A stretch of 9,689 bases of DNA from an uncultured Campylobacter sp. (lineage in GTDB: Bacteria > Campylobacterota > Campylobacteria > Campylobacterales > Campylobacteraceae), in the NCBI RefSeq assembly GCF_938018145.1, contig NZ_CALIII010000094.1, positions 1-9,689 of the forward strand, written 5' to 3'. The translations under genes were made by a program, and so were the position numbers. Positions 1-7,703 of the stretch are shown in pieces (the stretch's first letter is position 1; every line of letters starts with the position of its first letter). The notes under the pieces were generated by a model. It made no database searches. It worked only from the letters and a program-made list of their open reading frames with translations, and had not been told where the DNA came from.

Positions 1-1245
1 GAGGTTACGCGACTGACGCAGGGCATCGCGCAGCGTGATGTAGCCCTGGAAGCCGCCGCTGTAGTTTTTCGGACGCCACTCGTACTGGCTGCCTTCGTTA
101 AAGACTCTCGAGATGTCTGCGGCCTTGCTCATCGGCGAGTAGCCCATGTCTAGGGCGATCTGGTAGATAAAGGGCTTAAAGCTGGATCCCGGCTGGCGCA
201 TACTCTGCGTGGCGCGGTTGTAGCTGCTTTTGGCGTAGTCTACGCCGCCTACTAGCGCGAGGATCTCGCCCGTTTTAGGTAGCGTAACGACGATAGCGCC
301 GTTTAGGATACTGGCGTTTGCGTCCTTGTTACGTTTTAGTATCTCGTTGTAGCCGTATTTTAGCGCCTCGGACGCCATATCTTGCACCTTTAAATCGACG
401 CTGGTTTCGATGACGTAGCCGCCGGTTTTTATATCCTCAAAGCGCTTTGAGGCCTCCTTTAGCACCTCGTCCACGATATACGGGGCTTTGTTTTGCGTGA
501 GCGTATCGTCAAAGACTACGGGCTGCTCGACTAGCGCGGCTTTGTACTCTGCGTCGCTGATCCAACCTAGCGCGTTCATCCTTGCTATGACGTTGTTTGC
601 GCGGCTTAGAGATAGATCTAGGTGGCGGGTCGGATCGTAGGTGCTAGGCGCTTTTGGTAAGCCCACTAGGATAGCGATCTCTTTTAGCGTGAGTTCGTCA
701 AGCTCCTTTCTAAAGTATCCTTTTGCTGCGGTTTTTATGCCGTGATAGCCGTGTCCTAGATAGACGTGATTTAGATAGCGCTCTAAAATTTGCTCTTTGG
801 TTAGCTCGTTTTCCAGTTTCATCGAGATGATCATCTCTTTTAGCTTACGAGTTAGCTTTTTTTCTCTAGTTAATACCATGTTTTTAACTAACTGCTGCGT
901 TAATGTGCTAGCGCCCTCGACTAGTTTGCCTGCCTTTATGTCCTTAACGATAGCTCGCGTGATAGCCTCGGGATTTACGCCGCCGTGCTCAAAAAAGCTC
1001 GTATCCTCGATCGCTACCAGCGCCTCGATGACGCGCGGCGGAATGTCTTCGTACTTGACGTAGATCCTGTTTTCGTCAAAGATATTTGCGATGAGTTCGC
1101 CGTTTCTATCGTAAATTTGAGTCGTGAGCTTTGGCTTAAAATCGATAATATTTGACGCATCAAAGGTGACTTGCGAATAAAGATAAACAAACGCCGCGCT
1201 CAGCGAAACAAAGATAATAAACAAAATCGAAGCTAAAATTCTCAT
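1..1245 (-). CDS. pbpA: Penicillin-binding protein 1A (class A PBP), 3'-truncated by window edge
   Basis: Bifunctional inner-membrane peptidoglycan synthase: a glycosyltransferase polymerises lipid II and a transpeptidase cross-links the strands in the periplasm. 415 codons are visible. Residues 4-23 form one uncleaved N-terminal membrane anchor. The GT51 domain carries EDTSFFEH (80-87, with catalytic Glu80), GASTLTQQLVKN (111-122), an RKLKE motif, and KEQILERYLN. The transpeptidase domain starts around residue 290 and shows the SxxK motif SSFK (354-357, nucleophile Ser354) and the SxN motif SRN (412-414). The frame stays open to base 1, so the KTG motif and C-terminus (families are about 640-800 aa) lie outside. 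The ATG start overlaps the maf stop as ATGA, implying translational coupling. Orthologous to the C. jejuni gene called pbpA (Cj0508, from memory). Motifs are seen directly; the role is family knowledge. Confidence 0.96.
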   Translation of the reverse strand, partial: MRILASILFIIFVSLSAAFVYLYSQVTFDASNIIDFKPKLTTQIYDRNGELIANIFDENRIYVKYEDIPPRVIEALVAIEDTSFFEHGGVNPEAITRAIVKDIKAGKLVEGASTLTQQLVKNMVLTREKKLTRKLKEMIISMKLENELTKEQILERYLNHVYLGHGYHGIKTAAKGYFRKELDELTLKEIAILVGLPKAPSTYDPTRHLDLSLSRANNVIARMNALGWISDAEYKAALVEQPVVFDDTLTQNKAPYIVDEVLKEASKRFEDIKTGGYVIETSVDLKVQDMASEALKYGYNEILKRNKDANASILNGAIVVTLPKTGEILALVGGVDYAKSSYNRATQSMRQPGSSFKPFIYQIALDMGYSPMSKAADISRVFNEGSQYEWRPKNYSGGFQGYITLRDALRQSRNL

Positions 1246-1787
1246 AAAAAGGCCTTTAAAATTTTCACGTTTAGCCCCATTGCGGTGCTAGTTTCGCCGT
1301 TTTGGCTTAGGATGTATTTTTTGTTGAAATTTTCTATCGTCATGGCTCCTGCTTTGCCCTGCCAAAGATCGCCAGATAGGTAGTTTTTCAGGTCGGCTTC
1401 GTCAAATTTAGCAAATTTATACTCGGCAAAGCTGACGTTAAAAAGCTCGAATTTCTCGCCTAAAAATATCATCGCGGTCACGATCCTGGCGGTATTTTCG
1501 CTTTGCATTTGTAGCATTTTAAAAGCTTCTTTTTCGTCCTTTGCTTTGCCTAAAATTTTACCGTCGCATACGACGACGCTATCGGCAAAAACGACGTTTT
1601 TTATGTTTTCGTTCGCCTTTAAAAATTGCTCTTTTTTTGCCGTAACGATCTTTTGGACGTAGACGTGCGGCGGTAAATTTTTATTTACGCCGCCCTCGTC
1701 GTAGTCGAAGAAAACCTGCTCAAATTTAACGCCGTGATCTTGCAAAACCTTAGCTCTCGTAACCGAGCTCGAAGCCAAAATAATCAT
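1242..1787 (-). CDS. maf: Maf family nucleoside triphosphate pyrophosphatase
   Basis: Cytoplasmic Maf/HAM1-fold protein of 181 aa; characterised members hydrolyse non-canonical or canonical NTPs to NMP and PPi (house-cleaning), and some affect septation. The N-terminal phosphate-binding signature LASSSVTRAKVL is at 4-15, and FADSVV (68-73) corresponds to the ADTVV motif with catalytic Asp69. GKAGAMTIE (145-153) matches the family's GKAGAYxI element. The usual SGxxHxVxT segment is replaced by SENTARIVTA, so this is a divergent member and its substrate cannot be predicted. I chose ATG at 1787 rather than TTG at 1790 because the AGGGAG site is 5 nt from the ATG but only 2 nt from the TTG. It overlaps the upstream stop as TGATG and the pbpA start as ATGA, so it is the middle gene of a coupled trio. 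Confidence 0.92.
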   Translation of the reverse strand: MIILASSSVTRAKVLQDHGVKFEQVFFDYDEGGVNKNLPPHVYVQKIVTAKKEQFLKANENIKNVVFADSVVVCDGKILGKAKDEKEAFKMLQMQSENTARIVTAMIFLGEKFELFNVSFAEYKFAKFDEADLKNYLSGDLWQGKAGAMTIENFNKKYILSQNGETSTAMGLNVKILKAFL

Positions 1788-2281
1788 CAAAACTCCCTAT
1801 AAGATACGCCAAGATATGCTGCCAGTAGCGCAAACGCCACGTTTAGCGGGATGAAATAATAAATCGTAACTATGAGGTTCTCGTGAAGCTCGATGTATTC
1901 GCTATTTTGCAGAGATTTTGAGGCTTTGTTTAGGCGGTACGTGACGTAAATAACGTTTAAAAATAAAAATCCCCAGATCGCCCATTTTGTCGTTAAAATC
2001 GTATTTAGCATCGGATCGGCGTTTTTGATCGCGTTTTGCTTAGCCAGTATCGCGCCCGTCACGCCCATGACGGCGATCGAGCCGTAGATCGCGTAGCCTA
2101 GGCGCTTTAGCATGGAGATTATCGTTTGGTATTTTTGCGTGTCGCCTTCGATATTTTTCATAAAAAATTTAGCGATGAGTAAAAAATTTGCTTGAAATCC
2201 GATAAAAACGACCACGGAGAGGATGTGGATAAAGGGTAGGGCGCTGCTAATCTTTGCAAAAGCTATGTTAAATTCGGGCAT
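1787..2281 (-). CDS. Four-helix integral membrane protein, CopD/DUF2269-like in layout
   Basis: 164-aa inner-membrane protein that I cannot assign firmly. Four hydrophobic segments are visible at about 14-37, 63-80, 99-116 and 137-157, separated by short charged loops. Helix 1 has a membrane His (LPFIHILSVVVFIG, His19), and the first part of helix 3 reads TKWAIWG. A His at the start of helix 1 followed by a small/aromatic FIG-type motif recalls the CopD, DUF2269 and HemJ (UPF0093) groups, some of which bind haem or copper; that likeness is by eye and the function is unknown. His133 lies between helices 3 and 4. The start is ATG 2281, preceded by AGGGGA at a 4-nt spacing. Its stop overlaps the maf start (TGATG), so it is the first gene of the operon with maf and pbpA. 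I do not recall it at this place in C. jejuni, where maf follows alaS directly. Confidence 0.85.
   Translation of the reverse strand: MPEFNIAFAKISSALPFIHILSVVVFIGFQANFLLIAKFFMKNIEGDTQKYQTIISMLKRLGYAIYGSIAVMGVTGAILAKQNAIKNADPMLNTILTTKWAIWGFLFLNVIYVTYRLNKASKSLQNSEYIELHENLIVTIYYFIPLNVAFALLAAYLGVSYREF
1793..1798 (-). promoter_or_regulatory. Ribosome binding site of maf (decides start)
   Basis: On the minus strand AGGGAG lies 5 nt before ATG 1787 and only 2 nt before an in-frame TTG at 1790. The spacing supports the ATG. The site lies inside the last codons of the upstream membrane-protein gene, consistent with coupled translation. Confidence 0.7.
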
Positions 2282-2431
2282 TTGTCCCCTTTGATCTAAA
2301 ATTTTCTCGCGCTAAAGTAAAATTGACGATGGTAAAACTCGGCGCCAAAATGCGCGAATAAAATAAACTCATAAACTTATATTTTCCTTTAAATTTTATC
2401 TCGGCTCACAAAATGCAAATTTCGGATTTGC
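2282..2431 (-). promoter_or_regulatory. Leader region of the membrane protein–maf–pbpA operon
   Basis: The 150 bp before ATG 2281 hold no ORF of note. They are AT-rich on the minus strand and contain a weak -10-like TATAAG (2376-2381) about 95 nt before the start codon. A promoter is needed here if the upstream hairpins terminate alaS transcription, but I cannot place it firmly. A GGCGCC palindrome sits at 2341-2346. Confidence 0.35.
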
Positions 2432-2485
2432 TTTGCGGCGTTAAATTTGGTTTTGCAAAAATTTGCTCAAATTTTACGCCGCAAA
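2432..2485. repeat. Imperfect inverted repeat, 18-bp arms
   Basis: Arms 2432-2449 (TTTGCGGCGTTAAATTTG) and 2468-2485 (its reverse complement with one mismatch) enclose an 18-nt spacer that itself contains the palindrome TTTTGCAAAA. It could form a long hairpin on either strand. It is not followed by a clean T-run in the alaS direction, so a simple terminator is less likely than for its neighbour at 2491-2525. Confidence 0.7.
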
Positions 2486-2490
2486 AACCG

Positions 2491-2525
2491 CGGTCAAATT
2501 TAAGCGATTTTCTTCAATTTGACCG
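2491..2525 (-). terminator. Probable Rho-independent terminator of alaS
   Basis: The sequence forms a 14-bp stem with one mismatch (arms 2491-2504 and 2512-2525, on the plus strand CGGTCAAATTTAAG and CTTCAATTTGACCG) around a 7-nt loop. It starts 9 nt after the alaS stop codon. On the minus strand it is followed by CGGTTTTTGC, a T5 run within four bases. The stem is AT-rich, so termination may be partial and some readthrough into the next operon is possible. Confidence 0.55.
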
Positions 2526-2534
2526 ACGCCAAGC

Positions 2535-5084
2535 TTATTTTTCAAGTTTGATTTTAGCAAACTCAAACGCCTGCCTGATCGCATCCTCGATCGCAAGCAC
2601 GTTTTTACCACCTGCGGTGGCGAAATCATCCTTGCCGCCGCCGTTTCCGCCTAAAATTTGAGCCGTAAATTTGACCCATTCGCCCGCTTTTAACGGCGCG
2701 TTTTTCACGCCTGCAGCCAGAGCGATTTTGCCCTCTTCGTTTACTTGCACGAGCAGGATTGCGGCTTTTTCGTTCTCGTTTTTAAACTCGTCTATCGTCG
2801 CCTTTATATCGCCGCCGTCAATCACCGCGACGCAAAGCTTTGTCTCGTTTACGTTCACCACGGCTAGCGCGTGTGCATCTTTTGCCTGCTTAGTTTTATC
2901 TTTTAGGCTTTTTATCTCGGCTTTTAGTTTTTTTACCGCGTTCATAGGCTCGGCGCTTTTTAGCTCGGTTTTTAGCTCTTCGATCTCGCCGCGCCAGGCT
3001 TTTGCGAGATTTAGCGCGGCTTTAGAGCACACGGCCTCGATCCTGCGCACGCCCGCGCTCACGCCGCCTTCTTTAGTGATGAAAAACGCGCCGATCTGGC
3101 TTAAATTTGCCACGTGCGTACCGCCGCAAAGCTCCTTGCTAATCTCTCCGAAGCTTAGCACGCGCACTTTATCGGCGTATTTTTCGCCAAATAGCGCGAT
3201 AGCGCCGCTATTTTTGGCATCCTCGATGTCCATTATCTCTGTTTTTGCCGCGATACTTTCGGCGATTGCGCTATTGACGAAATTTTCGATCTTTGTTAGC
3301 TCCTCTGCCGTCACTGCCTTTGGATGAGAGAAGTCAAATCTGAGTCTGTTCGCCTCTACGCTAGATCCGGCCTGCGCGATATGCGCTCCTAGCACGCTTC
3401 TAAGCGCAGAGTGGAGCAGGTGCGTGGCGCTGTGGTGGCGCGCGATCTCGGCTCTTTGCTCGCTTACTTTTAGCTTCACGGCGTCGCCGACTTTAAGCTC
3501 TTTTTTTACTGCGACGTTTGATAAATTTAGTCCGAAAAACTTCTGCGTATCTAGCACGTCGGCCGCGCCCACGACCACGCCGCTGTCGCCTGCCTGGCCG
3601 CCGCTTTGCGCGTAAAAAGGCGTCACGTCAAACATCGCCCAGCCTTGCTCGCCTGCTTTTAAAATTTGAGTTTCTTTAAAGTCCTCGTCAAGCAGCGCTA
3701 AAACCTTGCTCGTGCGCTCAAGCTCCTCGTAGCCGCTAAATTTATTTTCGCCAAATTTTTCTAAAAGCGCCTTAAAATCGCCCTTTGCGCTCTTGTCGCC
3801 GCTGCCTTTCCAAGCAGCCTTAGCGCGCGCTTTTTGCTCGCTCATTAGCTCGTCAAATTTAGCTTCGTCGACCTTGAGTCCTTTTTCGCGTAGCATGTCG
3901 GCCGTGAGATCAAGCGGAAATCCGAACGTATCGTAAAGCTTAAACGCAGCCTCGCCGCTAAAAATATCTTTCGTGCGCGCTAGCTCGCTCTCAAAAAGCT
4001 CGAGTCCGCTCGCGATCGTAGCCAAAAATCTCTCTTCTTCGAGCCTGATTTGCTCTTTTACAGCCGCTTTTTTCTCGTTTAGGTAGGCGTAGTGGCCGCC
4101 CATTAGCTCGCAGACTTTATCGACTAGGCGGTACATAAATGGCTCTTTTATGCCTAGTAGATATCCGTGTCTGATCGCGCGGCGAAGGATACGGCGAAGC
4201 ACGTAGCCGCGACCCTCTTTGTCAAATGTAGTGCCCTGAGCCAGCAGGAAAGTAACCGAGCGGATGTGATCGCTGATGACGCGGTAGCTAGCGCCGCTCT
4301 CATACGCGTAAGGTTTACCGCAAAGCGCTGCTACTTCTTCGATAAGAGGCATAAAAAGCGAGCTGTCGTAGTTGCTAAATTTGCCTTCCATTATCGCCGT
4401 GACGCGCTCAAGGCCCATGCCCGTGTCGATGCTAGGCTTTGGTAGCGGAGTTAGCTTGCCGTCGCTACTGCGCTCGTACTGCATGAAAACTAGGTTCCAA
4501 ATTTCAAGAAATCTGTCGCCGTCGCCGCCCATGTAGTCCTCAGGCGTGTTAAAGTGCTCGCCGCCTTGGTCGTAAAAGATCTCCGAGCACGGTCCGCACG
4601 GTCCCGTATCGCCCATCTGCCAGAAGTTATCGTGATCGCCGAATCTATAAATGCGCTCCTTTGCGATGTGCTGCTCCCATAGCGCAAACGCCTCGTCGTC
4701 GCTCTCGTGAACGGTGACGTAGAGGCGGTCTTTTGGTAGTTTTAGTACCTGCGTTACAAACTCCCACGCGTAGGCTATCGCGTCTTTTTTAAAGTATTCG
4801 CCGAAGCTAAAATTTCCCAGCATCTCAAAAAATGTGTGGTGGCGCGCGGTGTAGCCGACGTTGTCTAGGTCGTTGTGCTTGCCGCCTGCGCGGATGCAGG
4901 TCTGACAGCTCGTGCGGATCGGCGGAGTAGGGCGCGGCACTTCGCCGGTGAAAATGCTCTTAAACGGCACCATACCGGCATTTGTAAAAAGCAGCGTAGC
5001 ATCGTTTGGCACTAGCGGCGCGGACGGAATGATCTCATGACCTTTGCTTGCGAAAAAATTTAAATAAGCTTCTCTAATATCCAT
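2535..5084 (-). CDS. alaS: Alanyl-tRNA synthetase
   Basis: Charges tRNA-Ala with alanine in the cytoplasm and clears mischarged Ser/Gly-tRNA-Ala. 849 aa, close to the usual bacterial length (E. coli 876). The class II catalytic core shows [11 protein letters not shown] (37-47), [15 protein letters not shown] (81-95), [11 protein letters not shown] (158-168) and GMGLERV (222-228, motif 3). The tRNA-recognition region has RVISDHIRS (268-276) and a basic [13 protein letters not shown] (295-307). The editing domain carries the zinc-binding sets HSATH (His551, His555) and CGGTH (Cys653, His657), so editing looks intact. A coiled-coil stretch (about 690-730) leads to a DHHA1-type C-Ala domain with the Gly-rich [18 protein letters not shown] 5084 has AGGA upstream at a 9-10 nt spacing. 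It is transcribed alone, divergently from the oxidoreductase–hemH unit. Confidence 0.99.
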   Translation of the reverse strand: MDIREAYLNFFASKGHEIIPSAPLVPNDATLLFTNAGMVPFKSIFTGEVPRPTPPIRTSCQTCIRAGGKHNDLDNVGYTARHHTFFEMLGNFSFGEYFKKDAIAYAWEFVTQVLKLPKDRLYVTVHESDDEAFALWEQHIAKERIYRFGDHDNFWQMGDTGPCGPCSEIFYDQGGEHFNTPEDYMGGDGDRFLEIWNLVFMQYERSSDGKLTPLPKPSIDTGMGLERVTAIMEGKFSNYDSSLFMPLIEEVAALCGKPYAYESGASYRVISDHIRSVTFLLAQGTTFDKEGRGYVLRRILRRAIRHGYLLGIKEPFMYRLVDKVCELMGGHYAYLNEKKAAVKEQIRLEEERFLATIASGLELFESELARTKDIFSGEAAFKLYDTFGFPLDLTADMLREKGLKVDEAKFDELMSEQKARAKAAWKGSGDKSAKGDFKALLEKFGENKFSGYEELERTSKVLALLDEDFKETQILKAGEQGWAMFDVTPFYAQSGGQAGDSGVVVGAADVLDTQKFFGLNLSNVAVKKELKVGDAVKLKVSEQRAEIARHHSATHLLHSALRSVLGAHIAQAGSSVEANRLRFDFSHPKAVTAEELTKIENFVNSAIAESIAAKTEIMDIEDAKNSGAIALFGEKYADKVRVLSFGEISKELCGGTHVANLSQIGAFFITKEGGVSAGVRRIEAVCSKAALNLAKAWRGEIEELKTELKSAEPMNAVKKLKAEIKSLKDKTKQAKDAHALAVVNVNETKLCVAVIDGGDIKATIDEFKNENEKAAILLVQVNEEGKIALAAGVKNAPLKAGEWVKFTAQILGGNGGGKDDFATAGGKNVLAIEDAIRQAFEFAKIKLEK

Positions 5085-5121
5085 CGTTTTTTTTCCTGAT
5101 TAAAGTTTTAAAATAGGGCTG

Positions 5122-5130
5122 ATTTTAGCA
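5122..5130 (-). promoter_or_regulatory. Putative extended -10 promoter of alaS
   Basis: The minus strand reads TGCTAAAAT, an extended -10 (TGn + TAAAAT), about 37 nt before the alaS start codon. It is preceded by an AT-rich stretch rather than a -35 box, as is usual for Campylobacter vegetative promoters. Assigned from sequence only. Confidence 0.4.
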
Positions 5131-5224
5131 TAAATTTAATAAAACTTGTTTGAGGCCCGCTATAAAAAGGCGTCGGTAAAATTTAAAAATCGCTCGCATT
5201 ATCCGTTTAATTACTATTTTTTAC

Positions 5225-5230
5225 TATAAT
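5225..5230 (+). promoter_or_regulatory. Putative -10 box of the oxidoreductase–hemH unit
   Basis: A perfect TATAAT lies 34 nt before ATG 5265, within the T-rich context typical of Campylobacter promoters (TTACTATTTTTTACTATAAT). With the alaS signal at 5122-5130 it makes 5085-5264 a divergent promoter region. The downstream ribosome site is weak (TTGGAAAAAAG). Confidence 0.55.
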
Positions 5231-5264
5231 TGCCTAAAAAACATTAAATTTTGGAAAAAAGATT

Positions 5265-6125
5265 ATGAAAAAACGAGTTGCGATAATAGGATTTGGAAAC
5301 GACGCAAAGCACTACTATAACGAGCTTCGTCGCTCGGAGCACTTTGAACTGGCGGCGATTTTTGACGGCGTTAAAAATAGCGAAATTTGCGGACGAATTC
5401 CTGTTTACGATAATATAAACGACCTTTTGGACTCCGTACGGATCGACGCTCTTATCGTCACTGATACACACAAATATCTAAATTTGATACCAAAATGCCT
5501 AAATTTTATAAAATTTATCATGCTTGATCCTTGGCTTTGCAAATCAGGCGAGATAAGGGAACTAAAATACTGCTTTAAATCCCAAAATATAGGCGCTTAT
5601 GTGGCTTTTATAGATAGATTTAATCCCGTTATCGCCTCTATAAAAAAAGAACTCGCCAAAGAAAAAGATATTTTTTCGATAAATATCGCTCGAGGGTTTA
5701 GTAGGGGCGTAAATTTGCATCTTGAAATTTTACAAAACATCGATGTTGCAAGGTTTATAACGGGTAGCGAGATAATCTTTAGCAATAAAATTTCAATCCA
5801 AAACGACGATAAAAGAAGCGAAACCGACTCGCTTTTTCAGCTTAAATTTAAAAATCAGACTCTAGCTAGTATCCATAACTCAAAGCGTTTTAAGGCGGAG
5901 CGATTTACGATCGAATTTGCCGCGAGCGGTGGAGTTTATTTCGGCGATATGCTGGGTCTTAAGCTAAATAAATATACGGCCGACGGACAGCAAAATTTAA
6001 AGGTTTACGGCGACGTTTCGCCGGTTAAAGCGATGCTTGACGAGTTTTATCAAGCCTGCTGCGGCGCAAAAAGCGATCTAAGTACGCTCGAAGATGCCCT
6101 AAAGGCTCAGGAGATTTGCGAATGA
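5265..6125 (+). CDS. Gfo/Idh/MocA-fold oxidoreductase-like protein, catalytic motif degenerate
   Basis: 286-aa cytoplasmic protein with the two-domain layout of NAD(P)-dependent sugar dehydrogenases. Residues 4-20 (RVAIIGFGNDAKHYYNE) form the first Rossmann strand with GxGxxA in place of GxGxxG, and a nucleotide-binding strand ends at AAIFD (30-34). The EKP motif, whose Lys is catalytic in most members, reads LDPW (87-90) here. The following strand keeps the family's RFNP (118-121). The C-terminal domain's DxxxHxxD-type catalytic His region reads EILQNID (154-160), with Gln/Asn where His is normal. So the fold looks kept but classical dehydrogenase chemistry may be lost; the alignment is by eye. 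I recall a comparable gene (Cj0504c) beside hemH in C. jejuni. The stop codon overlaps the hemH ATG (ATGA), so the two are co-translated. Substrate unknown. Confidence 0.85.
   Translation: MKKRVAIIGFGNDAKHYYNELRRSEHFELAAIFDGVKNSEICGRIPVYDNINDLLDSVRIDALIVTDTHKYLNLIPKCLNFIKFIMLDPWLCKSGEIRELKYCFKSQNIGAYVAFIDRFNPVIASIKKELAKEKDIFSINIARGFSRGVNLHLEILQNIDVARFITGSEIIFSNKISIQNDDKRSETDSLFQLKFKNQTLASIHNSKRFKAERFTIEFAASGGVYFGDMLGLKLNKYTADGQQNLKVYGDVSPVKAMLDEFYQACCGAKSDLSTLEDALKAQEICE
6109..6113 (+). promoter_or_regulatory. Ribosome binding site of hemH (decides start)
   Basis: AGGAG ends 8 nt before ATG 6122 and only 2 nt before an in-frame TTG at 6116, so the ATG is the better start. It lies within the last codons of the upstream gene. 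Confidence 0.75.
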
Positions 6126-7054
6126 GACTTATTTTGCTACTAAATATGGGCGGACCAAACGACCTTAGCGAGGTTGAGGTATTTTTAAAAAATATGTTTA
6201 ACGACCCGTATATCTTGGGGATAAAAAGCCCGATTTTGCGCAAATTCGTGGCGTTTATGATAACTAGCTCGCGCCTAAAAACCGCGCAAAATAACTACCG
6301 CCAAATCGGCGGCAAGTCGCCTATCTGCGAGCTTACGGCAAGACTTTGCGGTAAAATTTCGCATTTTTTAGACGATGATACGGCGGTAGCTTTTGCGATG
6401 AACTACACGCCGCCTTTTGCGAAGGATGTTTTGGCTGAGTTTACGGAGGCCTCGGAGATCGTCGTTTTCCCGCTATACCCGCATCACTCGTTTACGACCG
6501 TAACGTCTAGTATAAGCGACTTTGAAAAGGCACGGGCCGAGCTAAATTTAAAGGCGAAAGTAAAAATCGTCGAGCCGTTTTTTGAGGATGAGAGATATAA
6601 TGAGGTAATCGCGGATGACATCGAAAAAGCTGCGAGCAATCTAAACTCAGGTGAGATAACACTGGTGTTTTCGGCTCACTCTTTGCCGCAAAAGATGATC
6701 GACGCGGGCGACGTTTATGAGGAGCACGTCAAGCGTCACGTTCAAATTTTAACCGAAATTTTGGAAAAGCGAGGAGTTAAATTTAAGCAAATTTTGCTCG
6801 CATACCAGTCAAAGCTAGGCCCCGTAAAGTGGCTAGAACCATCGCTAAATCAAGCGCTAGCCGAGATAAAAGATAAAAAAGCGCTTGTTTATCCGATCTC
6901 GTTTTGTATCGATAACTCTGAAACCGTTTTTGAGCTATCAAAGGAATTTCGCCATATCGCGGACGAGCTAAAATTTGATTTTTACGACGTCGTAGCCTGC
7001 CCGAACGACGATGATAAATTTGCTAAATTTATCGCAGATAGAGCTAAGGAATAA
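6122..7054 (+). CDS. hemH: Ferrochelatase
   Basis: Inserts Fe2+ into porphyrin, the last step of haem synthesis, at the cytoplasmic face of the inner membrane. 310 aa, a normal bacterial length. The N-terminus MRLILLLNMGGPN is the family opening. FPLYPHHS (116-123) is the porphyrin/metal-site loop, FSAHSLP carries the conserved His186, YQSKLGPVKWLEP starts at Tyr228, and the P.SFCIDNSETVFEL segment holds the conserved acidic Glu267. In many ferrochelatases that last motif reads D-H-x-E-T; here it is DNSET, so the His is replaced by Asn, which I believe is common in campylobacters. No C-terminal Fe-S Cys cluster is visible. It is coupled to the upstream oxidoreductase-like gene by ATGA and followed 40 bp later by the small helical protein gene. 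Confidence 0.97.
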   Translation: MRLILLLNMGGPNDLSEVEVFLKNMFNDPYILGIKSPILRKFVAFMITSSRLKTAQNNYRQIGGKSPICELTARLCGKISHFLDDDTAVAFAMNYTPPFAKDVLAEFTEASEIVVFPLYPHHSFTTVTSSISDFEKARAELNLKAKVKIVEPFFEDERYNEVIADDIEKAASNLNSGEITLVFSAHSLPQKMIDAGDVYEEHVKRHVQILTEILEKRGVKFKQILLAYQSKLGPVKWLEPSLNQALAEIKDKKALVYPISFCIDNSETVFELSKEFRHIADELKFDFYDVVACPNDDDKFAKFIADRAKE

Positions 7055-7062
7055 AATTTGCT

Positions 7063-7071
7063 TGCGATAAT
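7063..7071 (+). promoter_or_regulatory. Possible extended -10 for the 148-aa protein gene
   Basis: TGCGATAAT (TGn + GATAAT) lies in the 40-bp gap after hemH, 23 nt before ATG 7095. It would give the small gene its own promoter, although readthrough from hemH is equally possible since no terminator hairpin separates them. Confidence 0.35.
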
Positions 7072-7094
7072 GTATCTTTTATAAAGGATGCGAA

Positions 7095-7541
7095 ATGACG
7101 ATCGAAGAGCAAAAATTTATCCAAAAGATTTTGGCCGAGCTTGCACAAAAAGCTGCAGAAAAGAGCGCAAAAGGGGGCAACTTTGAAAAAGAGCTTAAAG
7201 TTGCTACCGAGGCCATAAAAACTAGTAAAGAGCCCGATGTGGAAGGCTTTAAAAGGACTCTTACAGAGCTTGGCGCAGCAGGATTTTTATCGCAGATGAA
7301 CGAACAAAAAATCCAGGAAAAGCTAAGCATTAAAAAAGAGGAGCTGATGGAGGCTCTAGGGCTAAATACCGATATGAAAAAAAGCCTAAGAGATGAGCTT
7401 GAAGCCGTGCTAGATGATCTTTTGACTAAATATGAAAAAGAGCTACGAGCTAGTTTGCAAAGCAACTCCTTGCTAGAAAAACAGCAAGCCTTGCAAAATA
7501 AAAATCCGTCAATGCTGGGCACGGTTTTAGGTATCGTATAA
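7095..7541 (+). CDS. Small charged helical protein of unknown function
   Basis: 148 aa, not recognised. It is rich in Lys, Glu, Ala and Leu, has no Cys, His or Trp, and is probably almost all alpha-helical: helices around 3-26, 30-44, 48-65, 67-88 and 93-123, the last with an i/i+4 Leu/acidic pattern fitting an amphipathic or coiled-coil helix. The C-terminus (about 124-148) is Gln/Asn-rich and ends in the hydrophobic SMLGTVLGIV. There is no signal peptide or membrane segment, so it is likely cytoplasmic. The start is well supported: AAGGA (7084-7088) lies 6 nt before ATG. Codon use resembles that of its neighbours and the reading frame is intact, arguing for a real gene. It lies 40 bp after hemH in the same direction; a link to haem metabolism would be a guess. 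Confidence 0.85.
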   Translation: MTIEEQKFIQKILAELAQKAAEKSAKGGNFEKELKVATEAIKTSKEPDVEGFKRTLTELGAAGFLSQMNEQKIQEKLSIKKEELMEALGLNTDMKKSLRDELEAVLDDLLTKYEKELRASLQSNSLLEKQQALQNKNPSMLGTVLGIV

Positions 7542-7681
7542 ATTTGGCGTAGTTTTAAGTCGCGGCGAGTCGGCGTAAAATTTGAATTTAATTAAGAATC
7601 AAGGCCTTAAAAGCTCGCCGAGACTAAATCGGCAATATATTAAAATTAGCATTATTTAAGCGTATTCATCCATGATAAAAA

Positions 7682-7703
7682 GTAAAATTTTAGATAATTT
7701 TAC
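7682..7703. repeat. 8-bp perfect inverted repeat
   Basis: GTAAAATT and AATTTTAC flank the 6-nt spacer TTAGAT. It is AT-rich and lacks a T-run, so it is a weak hairpin or a possible protein-binding site in the intergenic gap. Confidence 0.4.

Noticed and set aside
797..1063. Plus-strand open frame within pbpA
   Set aside because: It lies opposite the conserved GT51 motifs of pbpA and is a codon-bias shadow.
2671..3327. Long plus-strand open frame (218 codons) opposite alaS
   Set aside because: It is fully antisense to the motif-rich alaS editing domain; the Ser/Phe/Ala-rich product reflects alaS codon bias on the opposite strand, and no ribosome site or family motif is seen.
7079..7522. Minus-strand open frame (147 codons) opposite the 148-aa protein
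   Set aside because: The Ser/Phe/Cys-rich product is the mirror of the Lys/Glu/Leu codons of the plus-strand gene, which has a proper AAGGA ribosome site and a plausible helical product.
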